A stretch of 64,000 nt of DNA, taken from the NCBI GenBank assembly GCA_013399115.1, contig VXAA01000915.1, positions 1,082,734-1,146,733 of the forward strand. The letters run 5' to 3'. Below, one piece after another: positions 23,690 to 35,100 of this stretch. Under the pieces are notes generated by a model. It saw only the letters and a program-made list of their open reading frames with translations, was not told the DNA's origin and did not search any database. The stretch comes from Anseranas semipalmata (lineage: Eukaryota > Chordata > Aves > Anseriformes > Anseranatidae). The position numbers and the translations under genes were made by a program. Every line of letters begins with the position of its first letter. The first letter of the stretch is position 1.

Positions 23690-26600
23690 TTCTTTCCTGT
23701 AGAATTAGGAAAGGGACAGTTGGGGATATCTGGAAAACTTCTCTGCACGTCCGTACCTCAGGAATGGAGGGGGCTGGCAGATGGCACATCTGGATTCTCT
23801 TTCATAATCTGCTGTTGACCAAGTGATTTGAGGAAAAATCTTCAGGGGGTGCTTTGGGGAGTCACTGTGGCCCCGTCAAGGTGCTAAGCACCGCGAGGTC
23901 CCACTGTTTTCTTCTGGCAGTCCTCTTTGCTCGTGGTTGCACGGCGTCCTGTTGGCCCTTCATACCAATGCCTACTTAGTGTGCATGGCACGCTCCCCTT
24001 TCAGCAGTGTACCAGCAGTGCCACTTCCCCCAGCCTCTCTCATCAGACCTCAGAAGATACATAAAACTTGCTTCAAAAACTTCTGAGAGGCTGCAGGCCT
24101 CTGGGCTGAGGCATCAAGAGATCACTGTTCTCAGTTCCCCTCTGAAACTGCAGAGGGAGAAGCTTTGTGTTTGTGAAAGACAGAATTCCCATGTCCCTAG
24201 AGGCATGGTTTAAGGACAGTATTTTTATATTTAAGAAAACTCTGTTCAACTCAAAGGACTGAGATTACACACCAGGTACAAGGCTAAACAATCTTTGCAG
24301 TAAAGCTGTGCTTTGGAAAAAACATTACTTAATGAAGGTGGAATGGAAGGGGGGAAATTCTGGAGAAAGCCTGAGGAGGCAGAAGCTGTGTGTTCTCCGT
24401 TCTTACCTGTTTTTAAAAGGTCAGAGAGGGGATCAGGCCCTGTTAGACTGGCTGCTATGCAGAGAAATGTCCCCTACTGAGATTACTCCATTATTTATGT
24501 TACCGTCTTTGAGGGAAAAATTTGACTCGAAAACAAAAGTGTTGAGCAGAGCATTACAGGAGCAGAGAATGGCCAATACTGTGGGAGACGTTGTGCAGGA
24601 CCCAGGCTATATGAGACAGACCTCTCCTGAGCTTTTAGCACGAGGAAGGCATCTGCAGCCAAATGCCGGCCCCCTCGCTCAGCCTCTGATGGCTTCTGCC
24701 ACGGCTGTTTGCCTGCTCTGTCAGTAGAGGTCAGCCCAAAGCCACCAAGCGTCTAGAAATGGGACTGCTCCCTCGCAGAGCAGAGCCAAGGCAACAGCAG
24801 CTACTGCCCCGGGGTCTCTGTGAGCTGCAGGGCAGCTCACCCTACTCCTTGCCCTAGGAAGAGCCAGAGAGCTTCCAAGTCCTCGTTAAGGTGAGCCTTG
24901 AGGGCCAATGCAATTGATACAGGGGATGTGACTTGGGGTGAAGCAGATGAGTCCAGCTGGAGAGTCTGACCGGCCATGAGACCTCATAGAGCTCATGTGC
25001 CGCTACGCTTAAGCCGCAGCAGAGTGGTGCTTTCCAGGATCACAATTGTCAATTTAAATCCCATAGAATTTCCTCTTAAGAGGCTACAGGACCCTTCTCA
25101 TGGATCTGTTCGCAGAAGGTCTCTCTGCCTCCCTCCCCTCAACCTCAAAGGAGGCTTAGCTCCTCCTGGACCTCCTTGGCTAAAAACTAGCACAAGACAC
25201 TGGGCTTGGACAAACCGAAGTCCTCCCTGTCCTGAGCAGAACAAGAACAACATAAAAGCACTGCTGTTTAAAAGCTGCCATCACTTGCTGGCTTCCAGCT
25301 TTGAAACAGTTTGGCTTTTAGTTTTAAATTCTAAGGACCCAATGACAATGGATTAACTCATTTATGCTTTATAGAGTCTGTTGGAAGCCTCAGAGTGATT
25401 GGATTCCTTCTAAGCATGAGGAAAGAAAGATCTTATTTCCTCTTCTCTACGTCACCTTTGTTTGAATGGGTGTTGTATTACCGCAACGCCTGTCATGCTG
25501 CAGTTGTTGCTGTGCAGCCACCAGGACAGTCCCTCCCCTTGGGAGAAAACATATACATCACTCCTTCCCCATCTATTCTGCTTTCTATAAATAAACGTCA
25601 TGCAAAACTGGTCAGCTGGAAGCTGCTCTGGCTTGTAAACAACCGTAACAGCCACATCGAATTTGCCTGGACTGGAGAAACAGAGAAAGACACAGCAGCA
25701 GACTGTAGAACACTCTGCAGGTTTGTTGGTTTGTTTGTTTTTAAGCTTACTGTGCACAGAGGGCCAAGAGGCTCAAAGGTTAGTGGGAACAACTTCCACC
25801 TAAGAGCCACAGCCCTGTTTCAGCCGCAGCAGCAGGTTCACTCAGCCCATGTTTTCAGGGCCCTCTTTGCTGTTGCTCACCCTGGAAGGAAGCTTTGCCA
25901 CCCAGGCCTTGTTCCCACCAGGAGAATGCTGGTGTGCTTGTGGCCCTCTGATTCTTCCTTAGTTTCTCTGTGAACCTGCGAAATGCTGACACAGTATCCC
26001 TATCTTTGTGCTCCAGGCCACTTTGTAAACACGGATCAGATGTCATTAGGAGGCTCCAGAGAGCTCCGCAGCCGTCCATAGAAGGGCACCAGCAACTGGC
26101 TCCAGGAAAGCCCTGGGTGAATTTCTCACCCTTTTGCATTTCTAAAGAAAGCTGTATGGGACGCTGTATTGTCCAGAGAAGTGACTACAAGTAAGAGATT
26201 TTGGATTGTTTTTAAAAGAGAGAAGAGCATCTCTTAGGTTGTAAGAGCAAATAAAAGGCAGATATTTCATTCAGGGAAGTGTACAGAATGGCTCCTGCAG
26301 CAGTGTGCTACGGGAGGGTCTGTGGCCCTCAGCGATAACCCCCCCTCTCTGTCCAAGGTAATTACTCAGATAAAATCATCACTGAAAGGTTTCACTGTTC
26401 CCCCCAACTCGTTTTGCCTACTTACTGGAGCTGGCCCAGACAACACCTACAAGAAATAAGGACTGTTCATTGTAATTACCTCTAAATTCATGCAGTGATT
26501 TCTCCCACCCAGTAATTACCATCAACATTTAATTGCTGGGTCCTCACTATGACTACAGGTTATTTACGTGCTTAAAAATAAATAAATAAATAAAGCCCCT

Positions 26601-28980
26601 TTCTCTCACACAAAGCATCCTCCTCCACGAGGCTTTCGTACGTGACTGGATCCCCCAGCTACCTGACCACAAGATCCCAGCTCCAGAGCTGCTCCCCGTG
26701 CCAGCTGGGGAACAACTTCCTTCTCTCTCTCCTCCCAGCACCTCTGCACGGGGGGTGGCAGTCAGAAAGCACCGCAGTCCAGAGGCTAGCTGGTTTCTTG
26801 TACCTGCCGTGGCAGCTGCTCACCTCCATACCTGCAGATCGCTTATAGCACAGCAGTACTGATGGGAGAAGTAACCCCCACAGAACTGCAGACACTGCTT
26901 AAATGTCATGCTTAGCATTTTCAAAGAAAACAAAGGAAAACAGAAGGCAGCAACACTGATCAAGCTGTTGAGAATTATTTTTGAGGGACAATCAGTGAAG
27001 GGACAAACTTTCAAATATTTTATCCATCTGCTCCCATCCTCCCTGGGGAAGGCTAACCATTTTAGAAATCCAAATCCTTGTTGGGGAACTAACTCCCGTA
27101 CCTTTAATTCCTTTGTCTGCTTTTGATTTCCCACTGACAGCTCTGGGCTTTAAAAACGAATTGATGATAGCCACGCTGCATCCCTCTTTCTGCTTGTCCC
27201 AGTTGTGTGTAAGGCAGGGACTATCTGAGTCAACAGAACATCATCCTTTCCCACTGCTTCATTTACATCAAAAGATAAAGCAAAGTATATAAAGAAAGCT
27301 GTCATTTCAGTGTCAGTGTTTCCTTTTTCAGGGGAAATGTTTGCAATTGCAGTACAGATTAGCTCTTCCCATGAGTAAATTCAGATGCAATGAAACAATC
27401 ACGCCTGTTGATTGCGAACGCCCAGTATTACCATACCCACAAGTGTACCATCCCTAGGAAACAAGCAAGAGCTGAAAACAGAGGCTTACCAGCAAGAAGT
27501 CCAAGACACTTGCATTCTAGCAGCCATTTTTTTCTTTTATTATTTAAAGTTAAGAGCGCTCATCAGCTCACAAATTAACAAATTGCATTCCTGCAGTTTA
27601 GATCGTTTCAGCCAAAATGAGGAAAAAAAAATAGAATGCAGCTAAACTATGTCTGCACTTTACATCTCAATAAAAGTTAAACCTTGCTTTATAAATAAAA
27701 GTTATAGTTAACACTGCAAAAATGTAATGGCAGATCTACAGTATCTTTAAGGGGCAGAGAGCATTGGATTATTGAGGCTTATGGATATGCTGGCTTATAA
27801 ATACACGTAGAGAAGCTTCAGAAGCATATAGTGCATGGTTGTTTGTCAGGGTTCTGCACTCCCAACCTTGCCCTTTCCCAAAGCTCTGAGGCAGCTGCTT
27901 CGCTCTCAACTGCGCTTTCCATTCTGCCCAGGGCCAAAATATGAGCCACAGGGTGCCAAAGCCCAGTGACTCCCCCTGCAAGGAGATAAACTGCTGGAAC
28001 AGCATTATGTTTACCAACGCTGTTTACCACCAAGTAGGGTTCTGCTAATGCAGGCAAGTACCTACGCTGAGACTACAAATTTAAAGAGAAAAAATGAGTT
28101 GTGTGCAGATTCTAATTAGAGAAAGGAGCTTGTCTGAACAGTAGCCAAATGAGATTTCAAATTCAATCCTTGAAGTAGCACCATCCTCAGTAAAGTTACA
28201 AAAAGAATCAGAAGCCAAAACCAGATGCTAACAACCCACTCCACGTAGGTCTTCAAAATCGGATAATTAGCAGAGCCCACGGGGCTGATACCAATAATCT
28301 CAGAAGAAGGCACCTTTAACTTGCATTTCTTGCTTCCTCCTTCAGACCACCCTCATGCAAACATGCCACACTCACTCACTTGCTTTAATAACCCCCCGAA
28401 CACCACCCACACTACAAGTACCTCCCATCCTAGAAGGGCTTGCAAGAGCACATCCTCAAAGATGCTTCAAAGTGCTCGGGTTTGGCTCTCAAACCTGGCT
28501 ATATCCATCCTGTACAGCTCAACTTGAATGCCTGCTGGGCTCTGGAGCTGAAGGACCCCATGTTAGGGAGTCAACGTGTGCAGAATGGGCAAGGTAAGGG
28601 CCTGAACTCCACTCCAAAATTAGTATTTTGGTTCTAAGGTCGCAGTTTTTCCTCCCCATTCATATAAACCAGTATCTATTGATGAAACTATATAACCAGA
28701 ACTGACCTTACTATATCTTACAGGATTGAAGTAGTCTTGCAGCATAGATAGGGCCTGGCTCTAAAAGAGAAAAAATAACCCAGGTTTATGCACAATCATT
28801 GAAATCTCAGACCTTTAACACCACTTGCTACATGGCCAACCAAGGAAAAAGGAAAAAAAAAAGTCCTCAGCATACCCAGCCCTACTGTCATGCAAGGCAA
28901 CTACCTCAGCAGAGAATAAGCCACTCGGCTGTTAGACTCTTACTGTACCAAATCTGAGAAGGGGGCGGGGAAAGAATTAG
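23690..28980. other. Convergent intergenic region between TICAM1 and FEM1A 3' ends
   Basis: About 5.3 kb with no recognised gene. Open frames of up to 192 codons (25395-25973 plus; 24308-24727 plus) show no family motif. Visible features are a cluster of homeodomain-type palindromes at 26.36-26.54 kb, an (AAAT)n run near 26,575-26,595, and a pair of AATAAAAGTTA strings near 27,670-27,704. Confidence 0.5.
26355..26540. promoter_or_regulatory. Cluster of GTAATTAC homeodomain-type palindromes
   Basis: The 8-bp palindrome GTAATTAC occurs at 26358-26365, 26472-26479 and 26512-26519, with TTTAATTG at 26528-26535. TAATTA is the paired or antennapedia-type homeodomain core. Clustering in a non-repeat stretch suggests an enhancer, but conservation cannot be tested here. 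Confidence 0.3.
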
Positions 28981-28984
28981 TTGG

Positions 28985-29453
28985 AAGGTATTTTATTCCT
29001 CACTTGCATTCCTATCTATTCAGTATTTGGGACGGGAAGGACTAGAGCACGTATGTGATGTGTAGCTGCTCCAAAGCTTAACGCTGTGTTAATCCAGCAC
29101 TAATGGGAGAGGCAGCAGGTCCCAGGGATCTCCATTTTCCTTCCTTCTCAGGATAAGACGGTTGGTATGGGAAAGGGCAGGGGCTGCAGCCTTCTCTGGA
29201 TACAGTGCACTGGAGATATCTAGTACCTGAAGATGACAACAATGAGGGACAGCCATGAGCTCCTGAGCCTCCTCCTCCCCTACCCCTGCACACGCCAGCT
29301 TGATGGTGACAGATGAGGACAAAGCTCGCAGCCCATCTCAGCACAGCGACGGCCTTCGACACCTAGACAAGGATGGCCCGAGATCTCAGGCTGCGCCACT
29401 TCTTCGGGGTGAAACAGGTGACAGGAAAGGCTGGGAGCTTCAGCTCTCCCACC
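28985..29453 (-). other. FEM1A 3' UTR with polyadenylation signal
   Basis: On the minus strand, AATAAA (plus-strand TTTATT at 28,992-28,997) lies about 460 bp beyond the FEM1A stop codon. It is the first canonical hexamer found downstream. A FEM1A 3' end near 28,975-28,985 is expected. Confidence 0.5.
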
Positions 29454-31502
29454 CTAGTGCAGTTCAATGAAGGCTTCCAGTTCCTCAGGGATGAAACCCT
29501 TGTAGGGAATCTTGTGCTTGTCCAGGGCGCGAGCAGCAAGGCACTGGAGGGTGATGTAATTGAAGGGCTGCATCATGCTCTTGGTGAGCAGCTTCTCATC
29601 CAGCAGCTCATAAGCAGTCTGCTTGAAGGCATTGGTGGCATCCATGTGGGCTCCAGCCTCCATCAGGGCACTCATGATCAGCGGGCAGTTGTTGCGGGCA
29701 GCAACATGCAGCGGGGTGTTGTTGTCATAGTCACGGCTATCTGGGTCAGCCCCACACTCCAGAAGCAAGTTCACAACGTGGAGTGATGGGAACTTGCCCA
29801 CTGGATAACGTCCCACTGTTGTGGTATCTTTGTCCACAGCCATATGCAAAGGAGTGAAGCCATTCTTGGCCCGGGGGCTGCATTTCAGCAGGCGGTAGAT
29901 AGTCTGGCGCTTCTGGTGTTCCTGCTCTGGGGTGCACTCCACCTTCTCCAGCAGGAAGACTAGGTGGAGGATAATGGCCAGCGTCTTGGTGAACTGTGCT
30001 GAGTCAACAACAGGGTCCTTGCCGTGCACAAGTGCCCTCTCCACCTCCCGGACGCCTTTGCTCAGTACTCCCATGAGATCGGAGAAGCCCAAGTGGGTAG
30101 CTAAAGTGCCTTTGGAGCGGTCCTGAAGCACGTAAGAGAAAAGCTCAGCAAAGGAAAGGAAACTACTGGCAGTCATCGGGCTGAGAGGCTCCAGGTTGCC
30201 TTGCTGCATGTCCAGAGCATATTTCCACAGGTTAATGCAGCGTTCGAAGTTGCCAGAGTCAGCATAGACGGCCCCTCGGTAACGGATGTAATAGGAAGTG
30301 TCTGGGTGCGAAGGACCCAAGATGCGCTCTCTAATCAGCAGTGCCTGCATGCGCATCTCATCAGGATCAGTAATCAAGGCTTCCAGTTCCTCCAGCGAAC
30401 TCACTTCCCGTGAATAGTCGTACGCCAACACCAGCTGCCGGGGCTCAGGTTTAGGCAGGTATTGCCCACCCTCATATCGAAGCTCCATTGCCCTTCGCCA
30501 GTACTTGTGCGCTCCCAAAAGGTCACGTTTCTTATCCACAAATGTGGCACCTAGCAACTCCAGTGCTTCCACAGCAGCCTCTCGAGTGCAGAACACATTA
30601 GGAACCTGCTGTTCATCCTGACTGGAAGCTGAGGCGCAGCATCTCTCTCGCCCCTCTTCATCGCAGCCCTGAGGAGTTTCCCGACCAGCACTGCAGCACC
30701 TCTGATGGCTCACACCTGAAGCACAGGTCCCGCTTTGGTTCCCTGCAACCTCCTCTTCCTCCTGCTGCAGCCCTCCCTGGATGAGGTACTCCACAATATT
30801 GGTGTGACCGGTGACACTGGCAGCTAGCAGAGGAGTCATGCCATAACCATCTTTCTCCATGCGAGCTTTAGAGCGGAGCAGTAACTGCAGGATCTCCAGG
30901 CTGCCGGACTCAGCGCAGTCATGCAGGGCTGTATTCCCCTTCACACTCCGGCGGTTGACATCAGCCCCTTTCTCTAGCAAGTAACGTGCAATTTCCCGGT
31001 GCCCTTTATAGCAAGAAATCATCAAACAAGTGTGTCCGTGCCGGTTAGCTACTTCCAGGTCAGCGCCACGCTCCCCGACTAAGTAGCGCACAATCTCCAG
31101 GTGCCCGTCAAAGCAAGCAGCCCGCAGCGGCGTGGAGTTGGTCAGCGTGGTCTGGTTCACTGAGGCGCCGTGATCCAGGAGGCTGCGCACCACCCCCAGG
31201 TGCCCGGCAGCAGAAGCCGCCCAAAGCGGTGGGGCCCCCTCAATGGTCTCTCCATCGAAGTTGACAGAGCCCCCCTCCTCCACGCGGGCACCGCAGTGAT
31301 CCAGCAGGTACTCCACCACCTCCAGGTGCCCGTGCCGGGCGGCGATCAGCAGCGGGGTGCTCCCTCCCCCGGGGCCGTCGCCCCCGCCGGGCCCTGCCGT
31401 CAGCGCCTCCAGCTCCTCCCGGCTCCGGCTGCCCAGCAGCTTCTGCAGCAGCTTCAGCTTCCCATCGCGGGCCGCGTTGTACACAGCCGTGCGCAGGTCC
31501 AT
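29454..31502 (-). CDS. FEM1A: FEM1A, substrate receptor of CUL2-RING ubiquitin ligase
   Basis: FEM1 proteins recruit proteins with C-terminal degrons to CUL2-ElonginB/C for ubiquitination. 682 residues, intronless like mammalian FEM1A (about 669). The ATG at 31,502 is set by the family N-terminus MDLRTAVYNAARDGKL and has a good context (GTCGCCATGG). The open frame continues 139 codons upstream, but that stretch is GC-rich 5' UTR. Ankyrin repeats run about 2-242 (STPLLIAARHGHLEVVEYLL at 48-67, then NSTPLRAACFDGHLEIVRYL, GNTALHDCAESGSLEILQLL). Residues 243-303 are a variable Glu/Cys-rich linker. A TPR-like helical region spans about 304-520. Two more ankyrin repeats follow (547-582, 594-624). 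The C-terminus carries a VHL-box: BC-box-like TLQCLAARAL (651-660), then a Cul2-box-like FIPEELEAFI. It converges on TICAM1. No lesions are seen. Confidence 0.97.
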   Translation of the reverse strand: MDLRTAVYNAARDGKLKLLQKLLGSRSREELEALTAGPGGGDGPGGGSTPLLIAARHGHLEVVEYLLDHCGARVEEGGSVNFDGETIEGAPPLWAASAAGHLGVVRSLLDHGASVNQTTLTNSTPLRAACFDGHLEIVRYLVGERGADLEVANRHGHTCLMISCYKGHREIARYLLEKGADVNRRSVKGNTALHDCAESGSLEILQLLLRSKARMEKDGYGMTPLLAASVTGHTNIVEYLIQGGLQQEEEEVAGNQSGTCASGVSHQRCCSAGRETPQGCDEEGRERCCASASSQDEQQVPNVFCTREAAVEALELLGATFVDKKRDLLGAHKYWRRAMELRYEGGQYLPKPEPRQLVLAYDYSREVSSLEELEALITDPDEMRMQALLIRERILGPSHPDTSYYIRYRGAVYADSGNFERCINLWKYALDMQQGNLEPLSPMTASSFLSFAELFSYVLQDRSKGTLATHLGFSDLMGVLSKGVREVERALVHGKDPVVDSAQFTKTLAIILHLVFLLEKVECTPEQEHQKRQTIYRLLKCSPRAKNGFTPLHMAVDKDTTTVGRYPVGKFPSLHVVNLLLECGADPDSRDYDNNTPLHVAARNNCPLIMSALMEAGAHMDATNAFKQTAYELLDEKLLTKSMMQPFNYITLQCLAARALDKHKIPYKGFIPEELEAFIELH

Positions 31503-32110
31503 GGCGACGGGGGCCGCGGCGACCGCACCGGCGACCGCACCGGCCACCTCCTGGCCATGGACCGGCTGCTCCTCCACGCCCCCAGCTCGGCCCGGGGCAG
31601 GGAACGGGCGAGGGCGGCCCCCGCGGAGGAGGAGCCCTACGGGACCGCAGGCATCCGGCGAGACACCCCTCGCCCCGCCACAGCAACCTTCACTCTCTTC
31701 GCCCGGCCGCCATCTTAGGTTGTAACGCGAAACAAAATGGCGCCCGAGCGGGTCCGGGGGCAGGGCGGGAGGAGGATGATGGGAAATGGAGTCTAGCGTC
31801 CGAACCGGCCCGGCCAACCCCGCGGGAGAGGCTCCCCGGAGACTCTGTTTCCCGGCAGGCAGCGGGAAGGGGGCTGTCGCCGGAGACCGCGGACAGTGCC
31901 GGGACCCCGCGCGAGGCACCTTGGGAAATGTAGTCCCATTGGACCCAGAGGACAGCCCCTCCCCAGGGATCCCCGGAGCGCCTCGGCCGCGTTTCCCAGC
32001 GCGCCCCGCGCCGCTTTAGCGCGGGGGCTTCTGGGGGAGGGAGGAGGAGAACGCCTTGCGGCGGAGGGGGCCGGGCCGNGCTCTCCCAGGGAAACGAGAC
32101 CGGCGCGGGC
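31503..32110 (-). promoter_or_regulatory. FEM1A CpG-island promoter with YY1-like and ZNF143/THAP11-like sites
   Basis: CpG-dense sequence upstream of FEM1A. YY1-like sites are CCGCCATCTT at 31707-31716 and AAAATGGCG at 31734-31742. Three ACTAYRnnnCCC-type modules, as bound by ZNF143/THAP11, lie at 31779-31792 (minus; ACTCCATTTCCCAT), 31842-31855 (plus; ACTCTGTTTCCCGG) and 31922-31934 (minus; ACTACATTTCCCA). An out-of-frame upstream ATG at 31,558 (minus) overlaps the FEM1A start. There is a single N at 32,079. The layout would allow bidirectional initiation, but no plus-strand gene is recognised. Confidence 0.6.
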
Positions 32111-35100
32111 CCCGGGCTGGGAGTGTGGCCCGGGGCAGGAGGGAGTGGAGCCGGTTCTGAGATTTGGTCAAAGGACGGCCAAAAGACACTGCTCGTTGTG
32201 CCTGGGCACCCCGAAAGCTCGGGAGGGATGGCCCGAGGTCTCAGCGCTTGTGCGAAGCGGATAGGATCTTAGCTTTAAAAATTGTTCTGTAACTTTACGT
32301 GTGCAGGTTTCACCGGAGGTTTTATTTCTGTTAAATTCCTTGAAATGATTGAACTCCAAAGTACAACAGCTACACGGCATGCTAGTTCAGCATTAGTCCA
32401 GCATATTTTTAAAAAGAGTTGTAGTGAATCATTTGGGTTTGGTAGAGTGTTCTAAAGTGTACAGCTTGTCTGCCTAGGACGCAATAGTCTGGAGGTAGCA
32501 AAGACTTCTGTCCAAGCAGCAAGCACAGATTTATTCCCCTTGATCCCTGCCATAGGACAAGATGTACAACTTTCTACATTCCTGAATGGTAACACGGAGC
32601 TAGGAAAAGATATTTAAGGCAATAGTTTAGATTAGCAAAGCTTTAGTTACCAGAACCTATTTTTAGGGTGTAAGTTGAATTTACGTTGCTCTAATCTTTA
32701 TATGGGGAATTGGCACAAGGTTTCTCCTGTTGTGTTTTATTTATAGCTGTTTCTTCTCCTTTCCAGGGAAATAAGATTAGCCTCATTATTTCCATTACTA
32801 TTACTCTGTCTATCATTATTATTATTCAGTCCATCCATCCTTCCACCCATTTAGGTCTTGTCTGGAATTACCTAGGATTATCCTGCTAATGCGCGTTGCC
32901 TTCACACAGAATATCATTTTTGTTGCTAAGAAACTGCTTTTGCATAACAGACAGTGTGGGCCTAATTTTCACTTCAGCAGCTGTTAAAGTCAACGGGAGC
33001 AGCAGGTGCTCAGTGCTCCTGAGAGCCAGAACCAAAGAGTCCATGGCAGAATTCCCACACAAAGTCTGACTGTGCATGCGAGTGTGTCATCTATGTGTGC
33101 AATGTGCTTGGGGACAGAGCAGCTTCACATCTAAAAGAAAATGAGCAAAGGTGTGTGAGCATCTTTGGTGTGTGCATGCTGTGCAAATGCAGTTTTCTGT
33201 ACACCAGGACAGAAGTGGCTGTGTGCGGTGGAATATTAGCTATTTGAGACTATTCCTGTGTCCCCTCTGCACACAGATGTGCAAATACGCACCTACATTC
33301 ACAAGCTAAAAATTGTGTTTTCATAAGCAAATCGCTGTCAGCAATGAGTTTGGGTGCACGTGATCCATTTTATTAACACGTGAGGCTTCATGTGCGTGTC
33401 TGTGTGCTCTAGCTACCTACATGTAAATATCAAACAGCTAGAAGTGTGAACAGAACGTGTGCGTGCGTGGCAGTGCACCTGTACACAAGTCTGTATCCCC
33501 ACCTGTGAACATCCATGTGTGAAACCCACAGCACTCGGGCTGTTTGTGCTGCAGCAGGTCAGCCGCAGACACAGACGCAGTGACATTTCGTCTCCCTGCG
33601 GTCTCTTTCATGTTGCTATGGTGATCAGATGCACTCACACTTTTATCTGAAGTATCTATTAACTAAAGCTTTCTATTAATTTCCCCTCCTTACAATGAAT
33701 ATGGAATTCACCGGAACACCAAGTAAGCTTTTTAGCTCCCAAATCTACATCAGAGCCTGCCCTCAGTTCTTGGGCAAGCTGTCAGAAACATCACAGGGTA
33801 GAAGTGCAGCTGATAAAAATGGTTTTTTTTTCATGAATAAAGAAACTGCTTAGTAATGAGAAAGAGAATAAAGAGCACAAGGAGTAGTGTCTCAAAAGCT
33901 TCTCCTTGTAGATCCTGAGACATGGATATGAAATAGTTGAGCCACAGTACCTCACCCCTGACCCAGCTCTAAATGGATTATTTGGTCTGGGAAGTCAAAG
34001 ACAGCTGAATGTGGTGGTGACCACCTTACATCAGCTTGCCTTGAGTTGATGTGCTGTAACAGCAGCAGCCTGAAAAGTCTGGGGCAGGACATTGGCTGTG
34101 AGAGGGGCAGAAAGTAGCAGTGCTCTAGTTTGTTCTGATCAAATTCCCTTGTCACGTTGGTTCTCCTGCTTCCTTTGGCTTCTCTTACTGAGGTCACCAC
34201 CAAAGAATTAATGTCCCAAACCAGGACACCAAGGTCCCTCCCAGGATGCCTGGAGACGTCGCCCAAAGGTGGAGGCTGTCTCCTGAACCAGACCGGCATC
34301 AGAGGTGCGGCTCCCACTTCCACTGACACAGCACTCAGGAACAGGAGAGGTCTGCCCAGGTGTAATGTCCCATCTAAAAGTGCGACCGCGTTGTGCATCG
34401 CTGCAACGGGCGAGCTGCCTTGCATCGCGCACAGGGTGGTCCTGTGTCCTTGCAAAGAACTCAAGCTACCGCTTCTTGTCACAGAAGCTGCCAGGAAACC
34501 TTCATATGCTACTAATGCAGGGTGGATCTGAATACCTGGCATAGAAATGAAGGACTAGAAACTATCGTGTCCCTCATCTACGGAGTGTGTCCTCCACAAG
34601 GCCCCGGAGACTCCTGTGAAGGTTTTGCAGGGTAATGCAGATAAAGCCCCAGCCAGTATTCTGAGAATACAGAGGGAAATTAAATACCCACCAGAGGAAA
34701 AGAAGATAAAAAATGAGACGTTTTGACAGGGCTGCCAGATTGTGTGGCAGGAGGGTTAATTTTTTTTGAAACTGCCATTTCATATTCCCTTTCAGACAAG
34801 CTGAATTACACAGTACTGGCTGCTGGAGGAGTTGCATAATTTTCTTCACAGAAATAATGACAGGGTACTTAAAAAAAAAAAAAGCAAGTGAATGGATGGC
34901 TAAAGTGTTGGGCAGAGACTTAAGAAAGCTAGGCTGAGATCCTACCTTCGCTAGAAACTCCTTTTGTGACCTTGGGCTGGTCATTTAATCTTCCTATGTC
35001 CTATTTCCCTGCCAGTAACATGGGAATAATAACTGTTCTCTGTCTTGCTTATTTAGGCTGCAAACTAAGTTTACAGGTTGCATCTTCTGTGCTTATAGGG

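Noticed and set aside
31503..31919. 139-codon upstream extension of the FEM1A frame
   Set aside because: The FEM1 family starts at MDLRTAVYNAARDG, and the upstream part is CpG-island sequence overlapping promoter motifs, with no similarity to FEM1A.
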